64,000 bases of DNA from Warburgia ugandensis (GCA_035236585.1 CP141128.1:29045618-29109617), one strand, 5' to 3'. Shown: positions 22,491 to 35,228, counted from the first letter of the stretch. Program-made: numbers and translations. The notes: generated by a model not told the origin, from the letters alone.

Positions 22491-25400
22491 GATTGAAGGT
22501 ACCATTTTAATTTCAGACTGACATGCTAAAGTTTTATTTGATCCAGGTTCCATGCATTCATTTATCTCTAGTATTTTTACATCTTGTGTGTGTTTACCTG
22601 TACATAATTTGGGATTTGGTTTGGATACAACTAAACCAGTAGGTGAATCAGTTAGTAGTCATGAGTTTCTCTAGGATGCACCTATTGAAATAATGGGGAA
22701 GTAGTTGAAAGATGATATCATTCTACTCGATATGATTAATTTTGATGTTATATTGGGAATGGATTGGCTAGCAACAAATTAGGCAGAGTGGACTGTCATA
22801 AGATGAAGGTCATGTTCTATGTGCTAGGATAGATAGTAATTTTATTCCAAGGGAGATTAGATACAAATGATGTTTATGTTATTTCAGCCATGAAGGCAGC
22901 AAGACATATCTCAAAAGGATGTCAAGCCTTTTTGGCAAGTGTAGTAGCAATGGATGTTAAACAACCTAAACATGAGGAGTTGGAAGTTGCTAGAGAATTT
23001 TAGGATGTTTATTCTGGAGAACTTCCAGGATTACCACTTTGGAGAGAAATTGATTTTCCCATGGAACTTATGCCAAGTACAACTCCTATTTCTAAGGCAC
23101 CATATTAGATGGCTCCAACATAATTGAAAACATATTTACATGAATTATTAGACAAGCATTTTATCAGACGTAGTGTTTCACCTTGGGAAGCACCAATTCT
23201 TTTTGTCAAAAAGAAAGATGGATCCATGCTCCTATATATTGAATATTGAATGTCAAATAATGTTATAGTAAAGAATAAGTATCCCTTGTGTTGGATTGAT
23301 GACCTCTTCGATCACGTACAATCTACAACTATTTTCTCTAAGATTGATTAAGGTCAGGATATCATCAATTGAGGATTATAGAAGAAGATATTTCTAAAAT
23401 GGCATTTAGGACTCACTATTGTCATTATGAATTCTTAGTTATGTTGTTTGGACTAACAAATGCACAATCTATGTTCGTGGACCTCATGAATAGAGTCTTT
23501 AGATAGTATTTGGATAAATTTGTCATAGTGTTTATAGATGATATTTTGATTCACTCCACAAGCAAAGCATGGCATACAGAACATTGGCACATTATATTAA
23601 GTACTCCTCAAACTCATTGATTGTTTGCTAAACTTAGCTAGTGTGAGTTCTTGTTAGAGTAGGTTAACTTTTTGGGTCATGTTATTTCCAAAAATGGAAT
23701 TGTTGTGGACCCAACAAAAGTAGATGTAGTGATGAATTGGGAAAGACTTAAATTAGTGATAGAAATTTGTAGTTTCTTAGGTTTGGCAAATTATTATAGT
23801 AAATTCATGGAAGGGTTTTCATGTATAACCTTACCATTATCTACACTAACTAGAAAGGAGACATAGTTTGTTTGGAGTGATGAATGTGAAGTGAGTTTCC
23901 AAGAATTGAAAAGGAGACTCATGTCTGCACCAATTTTGGCACTTCCTTCAGGCAGCAGAGGATTTATAACCTTTTGTGATGCATCAAATAAAGGGCTATG
24001 ATTTGTATTGATGCAACATGAAAAAGTGATTGCTTATGCTTCTTGACAATTGAAAACAGATGAGAAGAATTACTCCACTCATAATTTGGAGTTGGTAGCA
24101 ATAGTTTCGTATTAAAAATCTAGAGACATTACCTATAAGGTGAAAATTTTGAAGTTTTCATAGACCATAAAAGCCTCAAATACATTTTATCTTAGCAAGA
24201 TGTAAATATGAGCAAAGAAGACGGATGGCATATTTAAAAAGATTATGAATTCTCCATCCAGTATCACCTAGGAAGGCCAATGTGGTGGCCTATGCATTGA
24301 GTCGGATGGCTCAGGGGTTGAGAGTAGGTATGCTCTTCAGAAAGTGAAAATTACTTCAGGACATAGTTGAATGTAAACTAGAAATTCAATATAGGGGTAA
24401 AGGACAATTTATTACCAGCATAGTAGGGAAATCTACTATAGTTGAGAAGGTTCTCTAGGCTCAAAAAGAATACATAGGTTTACATGCACTAATTAGTAAA
24501 CCAGGGTTTACTTAGAGTTATGATGGATGTGTGCAATTTTGTCAAGGATTTGTAGTTCCATCAAATAAAGAGTTAAGACACGAAATCCTTTAGGAGGCAC
24601 ATTAGTCACGGTATGCCATTTACCCAGGGGAAACTAAGGTGTATCATGACTTGAAAAAAAAATTCTAGTGGAATGGAATGAAAAAGGATGTGGGAGAACG
24701 TGTGGTGAGGTGTTTAACCTACCAATAGGTAAAGGCTAAATACCAAAGGCCAACAGGAATGTTATAGTCCCTAGATCTTCCTCAATAGAAATGGGACCAC
24801 ATCATTATGGGCTTAATTAGTGGGTTACCAGGGGCGTCAAATGGACATGTCATGATTTGGGTGATTGTAGATTGATTGACAAAGTCAGCTCATTTTCTCC
24901 CTATTTGATAGAAGTAGCCCTTAGATGGCTTGGCAAAGCTATATATCAAAGAGATCGTGAGCTTACATGGCATACCTATGACAATTATTTTATACAGAGA
25001 TAGCAAATTTACCTCCAAGTTTTGGAGGAGTGTATAGGAAGGATTAAGATCTTCCTTGAGTTTCAGTATAGCATTCCACCCCTAGATAGATTGACAATCT
25101 GAAAGAAAAATATAAACAGTAGAAGATATGATGAGAGCTTGTGCAATTGCATGGAAAAGAAATTGGGATGAGAATGTTCCCCACATTGAGTTTGCATACA
25201 ATAACAGTTTTCATGCTAGCATCGGCATGGCACTATATGAACGACTATATAGAAGGCCATGTCATTCACCAACTTGTTGGAATGAGGCTGGAGAAAGATA
25301 ATTAATGCAGTCTGAATTAGTGGCGCAATGTGCAGAGAAAGTGAAAGTTATTCAAAAATGAGTTTTAATTGCATAGAGTCGATAATGGAGTTACGTAGAC

Positions 25401-25797
25401 CGAAGGAGGAGACATTTACAATTTGATATTGGTGATCACACGTCTCTAAAGCTCTCTCATATGAAGGGAATTATGAGGTTTGGTGCTAAAGGAAAATTGA
25501 GTCCTCGATTTATTGGTCCTTTTAAAATTTTGGAGAGAATTGGAGTGGTAGCATATAGATTGGCATTGCAGAAGTTGTGCTTGACCCTTCTCATGTACTT
25601 ACATATGTACTAGTAGAGCTGCAACTTGATTTGGCTTTTGAAGAAAAGGCTATTTAGATTTTGGACTAAAATAGACATTAAGTATGAAGACCATTCCATT
25701 GGTCAAAGTCCTTTAGCAACATCATTCTGTTGAGGAGGCTACTTGGGAAACTGAGGATGAAACGAAGAGAATACACACAGAGTTATTTGAATAGCAA
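22491..25797 (+). pseudogene. P protease-RT-RNase H-integrase-chromodomain remnant
   Basis: Domains run in Ty3/gypsy order. The protease site near 22536 reads FDPGSMHSFIS, so the D-T/S-G triad is broken. RT follows at 23000-23660, with VKKKDGS near 23205 and a FIDDILIHS active site near 23530. RNase H is at about 23890-24300 (CDASNKG near 23974). Integrase is at 24590-25620, with WVIVD near 24860, RDSKF near 24995 and FHPQ near 25075. The first and second catalytic aspartates read G and Y. A chromodomain-like tail (about 25690-25795) ends in AxWETEDE-type text. It carries more than 30 stops. It keeps the stretch between protease and RT that is deleted from E2. Confidence 0.85.
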
Positions 25798-25829
25798 TGT
25801 AAAAAGGTAATTTTAAGGGTGAAATTTTT

Positions 25830-25841
25830 TCTAGGGGAGAA
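25830..25841 (+). other. P polypurine tract
   Basis: CTAGGGGAGAA directly precedes the TGTAACAACCC start of the 3' LTR, the expected plus-strand primer position. Confidence 0.8.
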
Positions 25842-28800
25842 TGTAACAACCCTATAATTTATCGTAGTTTAAATTGAAAGGAGAGTGAATAATCAAATGT
25901 TATTAAAAATCAAGATCTTAAAAGTAAACTTACAAAAGACTTCAAATTCTCTTTAAACCATAACAATCAAAATGTACTTGATGAGAGCTTTCCAACAACA
26001 CCAACATTGCATGAAACAGAGGTCGAAGATAGAAGAACCCAAAATTTTACTAAATATCACTAAATTTTACTAAATAATAACAACACCCCTACTCCACTAC
26101 TGGGCGCCACATGATGGCCAACTAGGAGGAGCTTGACAAGTGGATCTCTTCACCTAGCTGCTTATCCTTCAAGGAAGAGGCCAATGAAACTCACCACTTT
26201 CTCTTCCCTATTTCTCTTCTCTCTTCTCTCTTCTCTCTTCTCTCCTCTCTCCATCTTCATCCTCTGCATCTCTTCCTCTCTCCCTCACTAGGTATCCCTT
26301 TTTTGTAACAGTTGGTGTCAATTTTTCCATCATCAGATGACTATCATCGGCATAGTTATGAGTTCCAACTTGCCAGGCTATCTCCTTCTCCTTTCTCTCC
26401 CCTCTCTCACTCTATCTCTCTCACCATCATTTCCTCCCACCATCGGCAATGACAAAAAAAACAACTTAGGTTTCCATGGATTTTTCCCTTTTTTTGGCCA
26501 CTAAATGGTGTTGAAGTGGCCCTAGATTTTAGGAGAGTGAAGGGAAAAATGAGATCCACAAAACCCATGTTTCAATTTTCTAGAAAATTGACATTTTTAA
26601 CATTGTAACAATTTCTAGTGGAAACTATTTTTTGGTCATCTTCTTTGGTGATGGTGATTGAATTCTAGTGCCGACGACCTATTTTTGGCAGTGACAAAAT
26701 GAAAAAATTTATATGGATGGAACCCTCATGGAATGAATTACGCATCTATGTCAACAAAAGTTCAATTGAAGATCATCTGACCATTGAAAATTTTATTTAA
26801 ACACTAAGCACGAATAGTGCTAGATCTACATTTCTAATTATTGAAAACACTATTAGATAGCAGATCTATGAATCTAATGATGTGAATTGCATGTTAAAGA
26901 CAATTTGGGTTAGAAATAATAAGTGAAAAGCTTGTCAAATGTAGTAAAGCATATCGAATTGTTAAATTGTAGATTTGATCACTTTAGTTCTTAGATCTAT
27001 GTAATTTAGACTAAAACATAGATCTGATTGATTGATGTATGAAATTGACTTTCCCAATGCCCAAAGATATCTTATCTAAGGTTAAATGGAAGATTAGGGA
27101 CAATCTAATAGTTCAAATTAGAATTTTAATGTATAAATCCTTGATCAAGAGACTAAATTATGATATTTATTTCATATTTCTCAAATTAATGCTTGATTGA
27201 TGATAAAATCCATGATCTGTGATTTCTAATTCTTGATTGTCGTTCAACATCCAAATTGACCCATAATTGATTTTGATGAATCTAAGACATTAGATTGAGG
27301 TATGTAAATTCTAAGATTGCTAAGTCTTCACACATATATATATATATATTGCACTTATGCATTATTTTGTTAAATAGATATAGTTACTACACAAATTATA
27401 GTTGATGAAATATTTTGAGGTTGTAAGTATAGCATCTTTATAATTTAAATTATGGAATGAAACTTATATTAATTGTGAATGAGATTATTAGGAGATAGAG
27501 TCTTCATTTTTATTTAAACATGAAATAATGACATCCACGTGGATCACATTAAATGCATTAAATGTGCATTGTCTTATAAATAGGGGAAAATTTTTAAGTT
27601 TTTCTATAAAAATATTAGGATTTTATGATTATACTTGAAATGGTAAGGTGCATAGCATGAGCTGATTTTTAACTAAATTTTGTGCATTATTTATACTTTA
27701 TATCCCATTGGAATTTAAATGAAAAAAATTATATTTCCAAAACTGTGATCAAGATCTGACTATGTGATTAGTGGGCAACTACTGTGTTGTTGAGAGTACA
27801 TTTGTACCTAGATTTTTCAAGGATTTATTTTAAAACAAGAACCTTATCCTGGTGGACACTATGATAGGAGTGTTATAGGGATGGCCACCACACCTTTTGA
27901 AAGTTGATATTCCGACACCAAGCCCAAGTGGCTAGATTTCGAGTGTGACATCATGGGAAGGATACACTATGCAATTCGTTCTTATCCCATGCGAGATGGT
28001 GATAAGTCTCACGCAATTGGTGTTAGTGTTATGGCACGCGGCGTGCCACTAGAGAGTAGTTGTTACAACATAGTGATCCATATATTCTTTTTGCTACAAT
28101 GTCCCATGATTAGGCAGATGTTGTAGTGTTGCGATGTCCCATTGTAGGTTGCTTTTTTTGAAACCACGCTAATGATAGGGTCATAGATACCCTAGCCACT
28201 AGGCATGAGGATGCCTTAATTGATTTGAGAACTGATATTTTGAAATAAATTGACAAGGACTTTCCTATATGTAATTTAAATTGAGATTTTAGTGCTTACA
28301 CTTATATTATACTTAGCTGATCTGAAACCTTTGATGGAATGTTTGAAAATAATGCAAATGATATATTGCGAATTTATATTGATAAACCTTAGGTACCATA
28401 CCTAAGGATGTTTCATTGTGTGCATGAGTGTATGGATGCAAATTTACATTGATTTAAATCTATAATCTTAGGTTTACCTACTGAGTATATTCTCCTATAC
28501 TCACCTCATCACCTCCACAGATAAATGCAAAGAAGAGAAAGGTAAGAGTGTTGAGACTAGGTGCTTCAAATAGTTAGGGAGAGTATAGATAGTGTATATA
28601 TGATTTGTACATTTATAAATGTTATGAGATGATTGAGTAGTTATCTAACTCTGATAAATAGTTTAGACATGCATAAATATTTTTAATGTATATTGAACTA
28701 TGGCTATAAGTTGACTGAATTCTAGGAAATGAAAAGTTTTAACTTGTCATATTTGAATGTAAAAATGTTTGATTCAGAATTCATGAATGTGTTTTGAGCA

Positions 28801-28942
28801 ATCAGATGCACTTGGGCCTTCTTGAAAGTATTTTCAAAGAAAAATGTTTCTGATGTTTGTTTTTTAAAAGAAAATTTTAAAATAGGGATCCTGCCTTTAA
28901 AAAATATTCTTCAAAGGCATTTGAAAAATCTGGGTCATCACA
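25842..28942 (+). repeat. P 3' LTR
   Basis: This 3.1-kb LTR starts TGTAACAACCCTATAATTTA and ends GGTCATCACA. It includes a TATAAATAG box (27575-27583), a TTCTC-rich pyrimidine tract (26213-26260), an (AT)n run near 27336 and a stem-loop TGAGTATA-6-TATACTCA at 28482-28503. A segment at about 28020-28400 is absent from the 5' LTR. Confidence 0.88.
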
Positions 28943-28947
28943 CATAT

Positions 28948-29506
28948 GGACAAGGTTGAAAGTATGTTCTAGATAATGACTCCCAAACTAGATGCCCTCA
29001 TGGCTATTAATGCATCCACAAAACCTCCGCAAGAGGTTTGTTCAATTTGTTCTAGCCCGGCACACTTAACCTTGGCTTGTCCATCTAATGGAGTGCACAA
29101 TGAATATCTTTTAGAACAAGTAAATATAGTGAATGCATATCGTAGGATGGGCCAGGCAACCTAACTTGTCATGGTCTAAGAAAAATTACTAGGGAAGTCC
29201 ATTTATGAACCCCTTGCATAAAACATTGTGAACAGTGACCTAGTTTTCAGCTTCTTTAACAACCAAGGAAACCATTAGTCGAGGACAATGTTCAATTACT
29301 ACTAAAACAAAATGAGGAGACTAACAAAGACCTGCAGCAAATTTAGAATGAGAGTTGATAGTCAGCTGATATCAATTCTCAAGTTATTTCCAAATTAGAG
29401 ATACAAATGAGCCAATTGTCACTACATTGGATGATAGAGGAAAGGGACAGTTTCCTAGTTAGCCAATTCCAAACCCTGAGGGATAGTTTGAAATAGGGTT
29501 GGGTTC
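28948..29506 (+). pseudogene. Element A gag, part 2 with zinc knuckle
   Basis: Removing P and one copy of its duplication restores the reading across the junction (LEAR to MDKVESMF). A zinc knuckle CX2CX4HX4C follows: CSICSSPAHLTLAC, about 29041-29082. Next come QVNIVNAYRRMG and, near 29385-29425, LEIQMSQLSLH, matching the SKLExQLSQL segment of Athila gag. Stops at several places show decay. E2 interrupts at 29506 with duplication ggttc. Confidence 0.8.
29502..29506 (+). repeat. Target-site duplication of E2 (left copy)
   Basis: ggttc at 29502-29506 is repeated exactly at 39146-39150, immediately outside the two LTR ends of E2. Confidence 0.95.
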
Positions 29507-32070
29507 TGTCACGACCCGAGTTTTGTATGATGCAATTTTGATAAAAAGGCGAGATCTCTTGTTTTATAAATATGAAATGCATGAAAATCTTTCTCATTTG
29601 GAAAACAACCTTTCATAAAAACCCCGAGTGTCCAAACACGTTCTCAATTTATTTAGCCATGGCAAAGTTTAAATCAATATTATTCCCAAGAAAGTGTTAG
29701 TCACAGCCCCAGCTATTAGAGAGTAACTACAATCAAGTAACATTGAAAGATAAGATAGGGGTTTACTTACTTGTACTTAGTCTGTGTCTCCCAGTACAAA
29801 CGTTCCTTGCCCTTAATTATTTACTTTGTATTTGGAAAATGTTGAGGATTGAGTGAGTATATACGATACTCAGTAGGAGCCTATCACTACTAGTTTTATA
29901 AATGCATGACATGTTTTAAAATCATATGCTCATTCAAAACATGTGTATGTTTGAATACTCGAGTTCAATATCAGTATAAGAATTCATGATCAAACTGAAA
30001 TACTCATGACTTAAAAGATCACATAATCCAAAATTGAAAGTATCATATAAATATATACATATAATAACATCATGATAAGCAATAGATGCTTCATGGAGTC
30101 CAACTCATGGATCTCTAGTATGGTATGGTCGACCAACCTCATATCATGCTATATGAAATGCACATAACTCATCAACCCATAGGGTCCACTATGCCCACGA
30201 GCTCCTCGCCATGTGGTCCTCGGGTACCTAAGGACACTCGGTCATAGCCTCCATGGGGCCTATGACACGTCGACCTAGTGCCGTGACACCAGTGGTAGCC
30301 CCCTGTACCACATGCAGTCGACGTAGGGACTTGCCTCTTTTGGGCATGGTACCCATCCACCTAATAGTGGTAGAGGCTGGGTGGCCAACCCAGACCCCTC
30401 GGCATAGCACCCACGGGCTTACTTGCCCAAATCACATAAGATTAAATAAGCCAAAACCTCTTGTTAAAACTTGTCCTCTTTGGGTCCCTCACAACTGCCT
30501 GGCCCTCGGCACTCCAGCGTCTTTTGGCAACGCTCAAGGACATGCAATCTTTGCAAGTACTTAAATCATGCAATGTATGCACTTGTTTGCAACATATATA
30601 TGTGCATCATGTATATGCAATTATTTCAAAACATGGCTGTGTACAAAGCATTTATCATGCATGCTGAACTAAGTCATGCAAATCAAGTCATATACTTAGA
30701 ACATATGTTCTCAAAATAAAAATAGTTCTTTTTAAAAGAATCTAATAGTGATAGAGCACCTACCTGGCTAGGTCGCGTTAACCCTTTTGTCCTCGTACGC
30801 TCCTGAACATGGTTTGGGTACTCAAGGTTAGTTTAGCCTATCTTTTATGGGTTTAGAGTAGTTGGGTCTTATTACTTAGGCATTAGGGGTCCATCCCTAT
30901 ACCTATGGGTGTCCTAAGGTCCTAATTGGGCCTTGGTATCCTCAGTTTCCCAAAGTTCTAGTGGCCATGCGCCACCATCCTATTCTAAGGTTCATGCCCT
31001 CCTTTGATTGGGCCTTGATTAGGGATTTTATCGTTTGGATGTGTCCGCGTCGTCGACACAGACACAATGCCTTTTGCGGCGCCTCAATCGGAGCTCTACA
31101 TCTCAAGTCATAAGCGTTTTAATGTCGTATGTACATAGAGTCTTAAAGACAAAAAAGACGGAATGCTAGGGCGCTACGTGTGCCCCAGCTTCCTTAAGTA
31201 ACCAAAAGTCGACGTTTTCCTAGCGCGCTGCGCGTCTGCAGACACGCGGTATGCTCCACCCGTATTTCTCTTTAGCCTGGACGCGCCCGTTTGGTTTTTC
31301 AAACAGAGACAACGTGGACCGTTCCGACTGGAAGGTTCCGTCGTCTGGGGGACCGGGGCGTCCTCAGGACACCCTGGTTCGACCCCTGTCGAGCCAGTGC
31401 GGCCCAGGGAACGTCCCTGGGTCCTTGGTGGCTCTCCTGGGCTCTGTTTTGCATGGTTTTTCATGCAAAAACTTAGGGAAATTGACCTTGAAACTATGGG
31501 GGAGATGGGTTTTGAGCGATCTCGGACGTACCTGGCTCGTTGCTGGATTTTTCTCCTCGTTTTCCCCTCTAGGTCACTGCTCCACAATGGGTTTTCTCCA
31601 AGGTTTTGGGCTGCCATTAGAGGCACCCAAGAGCTCTATTTATAAAGCTAAGAGAGGGTTCTGGAGGGGGCTCTCACCGCCTTTGAATGGCGGTGGAGAA
31701 ACCTCTAGAATGGCGGTGATTTCTCCTCAAATCACTGCCGTTCTAGAACCCTCTAGAGGTTGAAGACGACGGGGTGCCCGTATCAAAATGGGCCCCTGTG
31801 TTTTTTAGGTTAAGTCTTTTTTGTAAAATTTACAGTTTTGCCCCTGAACTTCAAAGGGCCATATCTTGCTCATTTTAACTCCGTTTTGGGTGATTTTAGT
31901 CTCGTTGGATTCCTTTTTCTGAGATGCATCTAATGGAACCAAATTTTGGACCAAATTTCTAGGTTCAGTCAAGGTGAATGGTGAAATGACTAAAATGCCC
32001 TTTTCTTTAAAAACTAAACTTTTCATTGCTAAACTTGGAATTTCAATATTACAAAATTGGAGTCATTACA
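29507..32070 (-). repeat. E2 3' LTR (left)
   Basis: On the minus strand it starts TGTAATGACTCC (32070) and ends CGGGTCGTGACA (29507). It includes TATAAATAG on the minus strand at 31636-31644, a CpG-rich tract at about 31030-31330, a donor-like CCAGGTAGGTGC at 30757-30768 and a stem-loop TGAGTAT-5-ATACTCA at 29854-29872. The 150- and 170-codon open frames at 31174-31763 lie on opposite strands over the same GC-rich tract and resemble no family. Confidence 0.93.
31636..31644 (-). promoter_or_regulatory. TATA box, E2 3' LTR
   Basis: TATAAATAG on the minus strand, followed by AGCTCTTGGGTGCC. The same box is at 38711-38719 in the 5' LTR, where it would drive the element. Confidence 0.65.
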
Positions 32071-32083
32071 TTCTTACCCCCTT
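32071..32083 (-). other. E2 polypurine tract
   Basis: The minus strand reads AAGGGGGTAAGAA directly before the TGTAATGACT start of the 3' LTR. Confidence 0.88.
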
Positions 32084-32119
32084 AGGGGAATTTTGCCCCC
32101 GAAATTCTACTATATACAA

Positions 32120-33949
32120 TCAAAAGATCTCGGGGTACTTTTCTCGCATTTCTGACTCTGGTTCCCAGGTCTCTTCTTCCATGTGCGCATTTCTCCACAA
32201 AACTTTGACTAAGGGTATGTCCTTGTTCCATAGCTTCTTATTCTTACGATCCTGAATCTCAACTGGTCTTGTCTCTAGTTTGAGATCCTCCGTCATCTCT
32301 GTGGGTACCTGGTCGATGACATGAGCGGGGTCAGGCACGTACCTCCTTAGCATAGACACATGGAATACGTTATGCACTTCGGATAGCTGAGGGGGTAGTG
32401 CGATCCTGTAGGCCACTTTTCCCACTTTCTCTAGGATTTCAAAAGGTCCTATGTAACGCTGACTAAGCTTGCCTTTGATACCAAACCTCATAACTCCTTT
32501 AGTGGGAGATATCTTCAGGAAAACGTGCTCTCCTATGTCGAATTCCAATGGTCTCCTCCTTCGATCAGCATAGCTCTTTTGGGAGCTTTGAGCTGTGAGG
32601 AGGCGGCTTCTTATGAGTTTGACCCTCTCGGCACATTGCTCTACTAGCTCGGACTGGAGCACCCTGGATTCTCCAACTTCACTCCAACTGGTGGGTGATC
32701 GACAGGGTCTCCCATAGAGTGCCTCGTATGGAGCCATGCCAATGCTTGACTGAAAGCTATTGTTGCACGCAAACTCGACTAGCGGTAGGTTTTCATCCCA
32801 ACTCTGCTTCCAATCAAGGGCACAAGTTCGCAACATATCTTCGACTATCTGGATTGTACGCTCTGACTGTCCATCGGTCTGTGGATGGAAGGCTGTGCTA
32901 TAGTTCAAGGAAGATCCTAAGGATTTTTGGATAGACTTCCAGAGTTGCGAAGTGAAGCGGCTATCCCTATCTGAAGTGATACTAAGGGGTATACCATGTA
33001 GACTTACTATCTCTTTGATGTATAGCTGAGATAGGCTGTCAGTGGATTGGGTATGACGTATAGGAAGGAAATGGGCTGTCTTAGTTAATCTATCAACAAT
33101 TATCCAGATCATGTCATGACCCTTAGAGGTCTTGGGTAGCCCTACGATGAAGTCCATTGTGATATGGTCCCATTTCCATTTAGGTAACTCAAGGGGTTGT
33201 AACAATCCCGCAGGTCTTTGATGTTCAGCCTTTACTTGTTGACATGTTAAACACTTTGCCCCAAATTCCCCCATGTTTCTTTTCATACCATCCCACCAAT
33301 ATTGTTTCTTTAAGTCCTGATACATCTTAGTCCCTCCTAGGTGTATTGTATACTTGGACCGATGAGCCTCTTTTAAAATTTCTTGTCTTAACTCTTCATT
33401 AGCCGGTACCACTAATCTTCCTTGCATGTAAATGCTACCATCTTCCCTTTTTGTAAATCTTGGTTTTCCTATGAAAGTTTGTATATTTAGATCTCCTTTC
33501 TGTTCTTGCTTAACTTTTTCATTCACGGCCGACTTTATTTTTAGACCTACCATAATGATCTTGTGCTTACTTATGTCTGGTTTCCATGTGATTACTTCTT
33601 GTAGTAGCTTCCATCTCTTAGTTAATAAACTTGCACACATCCCTTGGGTTTTTCTGCTTAATGCATTAGCTACCACATTAGCTTTTCCAGGGTGATAATG
33701 AATGGAGAAGTCATAGTCTTTTAAGTATTCCATCCATCTTCTTTGTCGCATGTTTAAGTCTTGTTGGGAAAAGATATATTTAAGACTCTTGTGATCTGTA
33801 AAAACTTCAAACTTTTCCCCATATAAATAATGTCTCCATATTTGCAAGGCAAAGACTATGGCTGCTAATTCCAAGTCATGGGTTGGGTAATTGACTTCAT
33901 GCTTCTTGAGTTGCTGAGAAGCATAAGCAATCACCTTCCCATGTTGCAT
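32120..33949 (-). pseudogene. E2 pol, RNase H-integrase-chromodomain open stretch (609 codons)
   Basis: This is the longest open stretch in the window. RNase H comes first, with E27 in DLELAA and D52 in FTDHKSL. The closing ADALSR motif reads ANALSR (N96), a likely inactivating change. The integrase zinc finger uses H196, H203, C233 and C236. The catalytic triad is intact: D266 (ITMDF), D327 (TSDRD) and E363 (QSERT). A GPF motif is at 501-503. The chromodomain-like end (about 578-607) reads LVKVLWRN...[11 protein letters not shown], which targets chromoviruses to chromatin. The stretch begins after a TAA at 33968 and shares its frame with the RT piece, so it is the downstream part of one polyprotein. 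Confidence 0.95.
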
Positions 33950-33967
33950 AAGTATGCAACCTAGCCC

Positions 33968-34723
33968 TTATTGTGAGGCATCGCTGTATATCTTAAATCC
34001 GCCACTTCCTGAAGGTAAGGCAAGGACAGGTGTGGTAGTCAACCTTCTTTTTAGTTCTTGGAAGCTTTCCTCACATTTATCAGTCCATTCAAATCTTGTG
34101 TCTTTCCTGGTCAGCTTTGTTAGAGGTAAAGCCATTTGTGAAAAACCTTTGATGAATCTCCTGTAATATCCGACAAGTCCTAGGAAGCTTCTTATTTCTG
34201 TGACTATCTTAGGTCTTTCCCAGTTTTGTACTGATTCAACCTTAGTAGGGTCAACTGCTATGCCATCTTGAGAAATAATGTGTCCTAAGAAATTAACCTT
34301 TTCCAGCCAAAACTCACACTTACTGAATTTTGCATATAGCTTGTGTGGTCGTAGGGTGCTTAATGTTATCCTTAGATGTTCCATATGGTCTTCAGGAGTT
34401 TCAGAATATATTAAGATATCATCCACAAACACTATGATGAATTTATCTAAGTACTCCTTGAACACCCTATTCATGAGGTCCATAAACGCGGCTGGAGCAT
34501 TAGTCAAACCAAAGGACATCACTCTGAATTCATAATGGCCGTATCGAGTCCTGAAGGCTGTCTTGGGGATATCTTCTTCTCTAACTTGAAGTTGATGGTA
34601 CCCTGATCATAGATCAATCTTAGAGAAGACTCTAGTTGACTGAAGCTGATCGAAAAGATTATCAATTCGGGGAAGAGGGTACTTATTTTTAATGGTGACC
34701 CTATTCAGCATCCGATAGTCTAC
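33968..34723 (-). pseudogene. E2 pol, reverse transcriptase segment
   Basis: The open part (34522-33968, 184 codons) contains the RT active site FVDDILIYS at residues 32-40, preceded by [11 protein letters not shown], then the thumb/connection ([22 protein letters not shown]) and the start of RNase H (KIYSDAS). Upstream, RT fingers and palm motifs continue in the same frame from 34723 but are cut by TGA at 34607-34609 (family residue arginine). TAA at 33968 cuts it from RNase H. Both stops fit single C-to-T changes from CGA and CAA. Confidence 0.93.
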
Positions 34724-34993
34724 TCACAATCTCATGGAGCCATCCTTTTTCTTAACAAAAAGGACTAGAGCTCCCCATGGAGACATGCTAGGTCGTATGA
34801 ACCCTTTGTCAAGTAGTTCCTGTAACTGGGTCTTCAGTTCTCTTAGTTCTGCAGGAGCCATTCGGTAAGGAGTTTTGGAAATGGGGGAAGTACCGGGTAT
34901 AAGGTCAATGATGAACTCAATTTCCCTTGGTGGAGGTAGACCTGGTAAGTCCTTAGGGAACACGTCAGGAAATTCTCGGACAACCTCGAGCAA
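34724..34993 (-). pseudogene. E2 pol, RT amino-terminal segment
   Basis: The open stretch reads [49 protein letters not shown] and KKKDGSMRL, the RT fingers region of Ty3/gypsy. It ends at a TGA (34724) where the family has cysteine (MRLC-DYR). It is in the same frame as downstream pol but one frame off from gag-protease, because of the deletion near 34990. Confidence 0.92.
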
Positions 34994-35216
34994 TGTGTTT
35001 AACTGCTTTCATGGCAGAAATAACACACGCTCCAGAATAATCCTTTCTTCCTTGGAGGGTGAAAGTGTCTCTATTAGGTAGGGTAAAAGTGACACGCTTC
35101 TGACGGCAATCAACAAAGGCTTGATGAAAGGCTAGCCAGTCCATACCTAGGATGATGTCGAAGTCATTCATATCTAAGTGGATAAGGTTGGCATGTATCA
35201 AATGGTCCTTAATCAA
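34965..35216 (-). pseudogene. E2 protease, C-terminal segment
   Basis: The reading LIHLDMNDFDIILGMDWL is the flap-distal part of the aspartic protease, with the conserved ILGMDWL. It is in frame with the gag stretch upstream, separated only by the TAG at 35229. After VKHIARG the frame is lost: P keeps about 20 further codons here before EFxDV, so E2 has a deletion. Confidence 0.9.
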
Positions 35217-35228
35217 AATGGGGACATC

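Larger units (their letters stand above)
5840..28942 (+). mobile_element. Element P: Tekay/Del-like Ty3/gypsy retrotransposon split by nested insertions
   Basis: P starts TGTAACAACCC at 5840 and ends GGTCATCACA at 28942. Flanking 5-mers are cgtat (5835-5839) and catat (28943-28947), which differ by one transition at a CpG. The order is 5' LTR (interrupted), primer site, gag, protease, RT/RNase H, integrase, chromodomain-like tail, polypurine tract and 3' LTR. Removing the nested stack 8618-21177 plus one tgaaa copy leaves a 5' LTR of about 2.8 kb against a 3.1-kb 3' LTR. Most of that length gap is a segment near 28020-28400 present only in the 3' copy. The many stops mark an old insertion. 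Confidence 0.88.

Noticed and set aside
31174-31763. Overlapping 150- and 170-codon open frames on opposite strands
   Set aside because: They lie in the CpG-rich tract of the E2 3' LTR, overlap each other on both strands, resemble no family and are broken in the other LTR.
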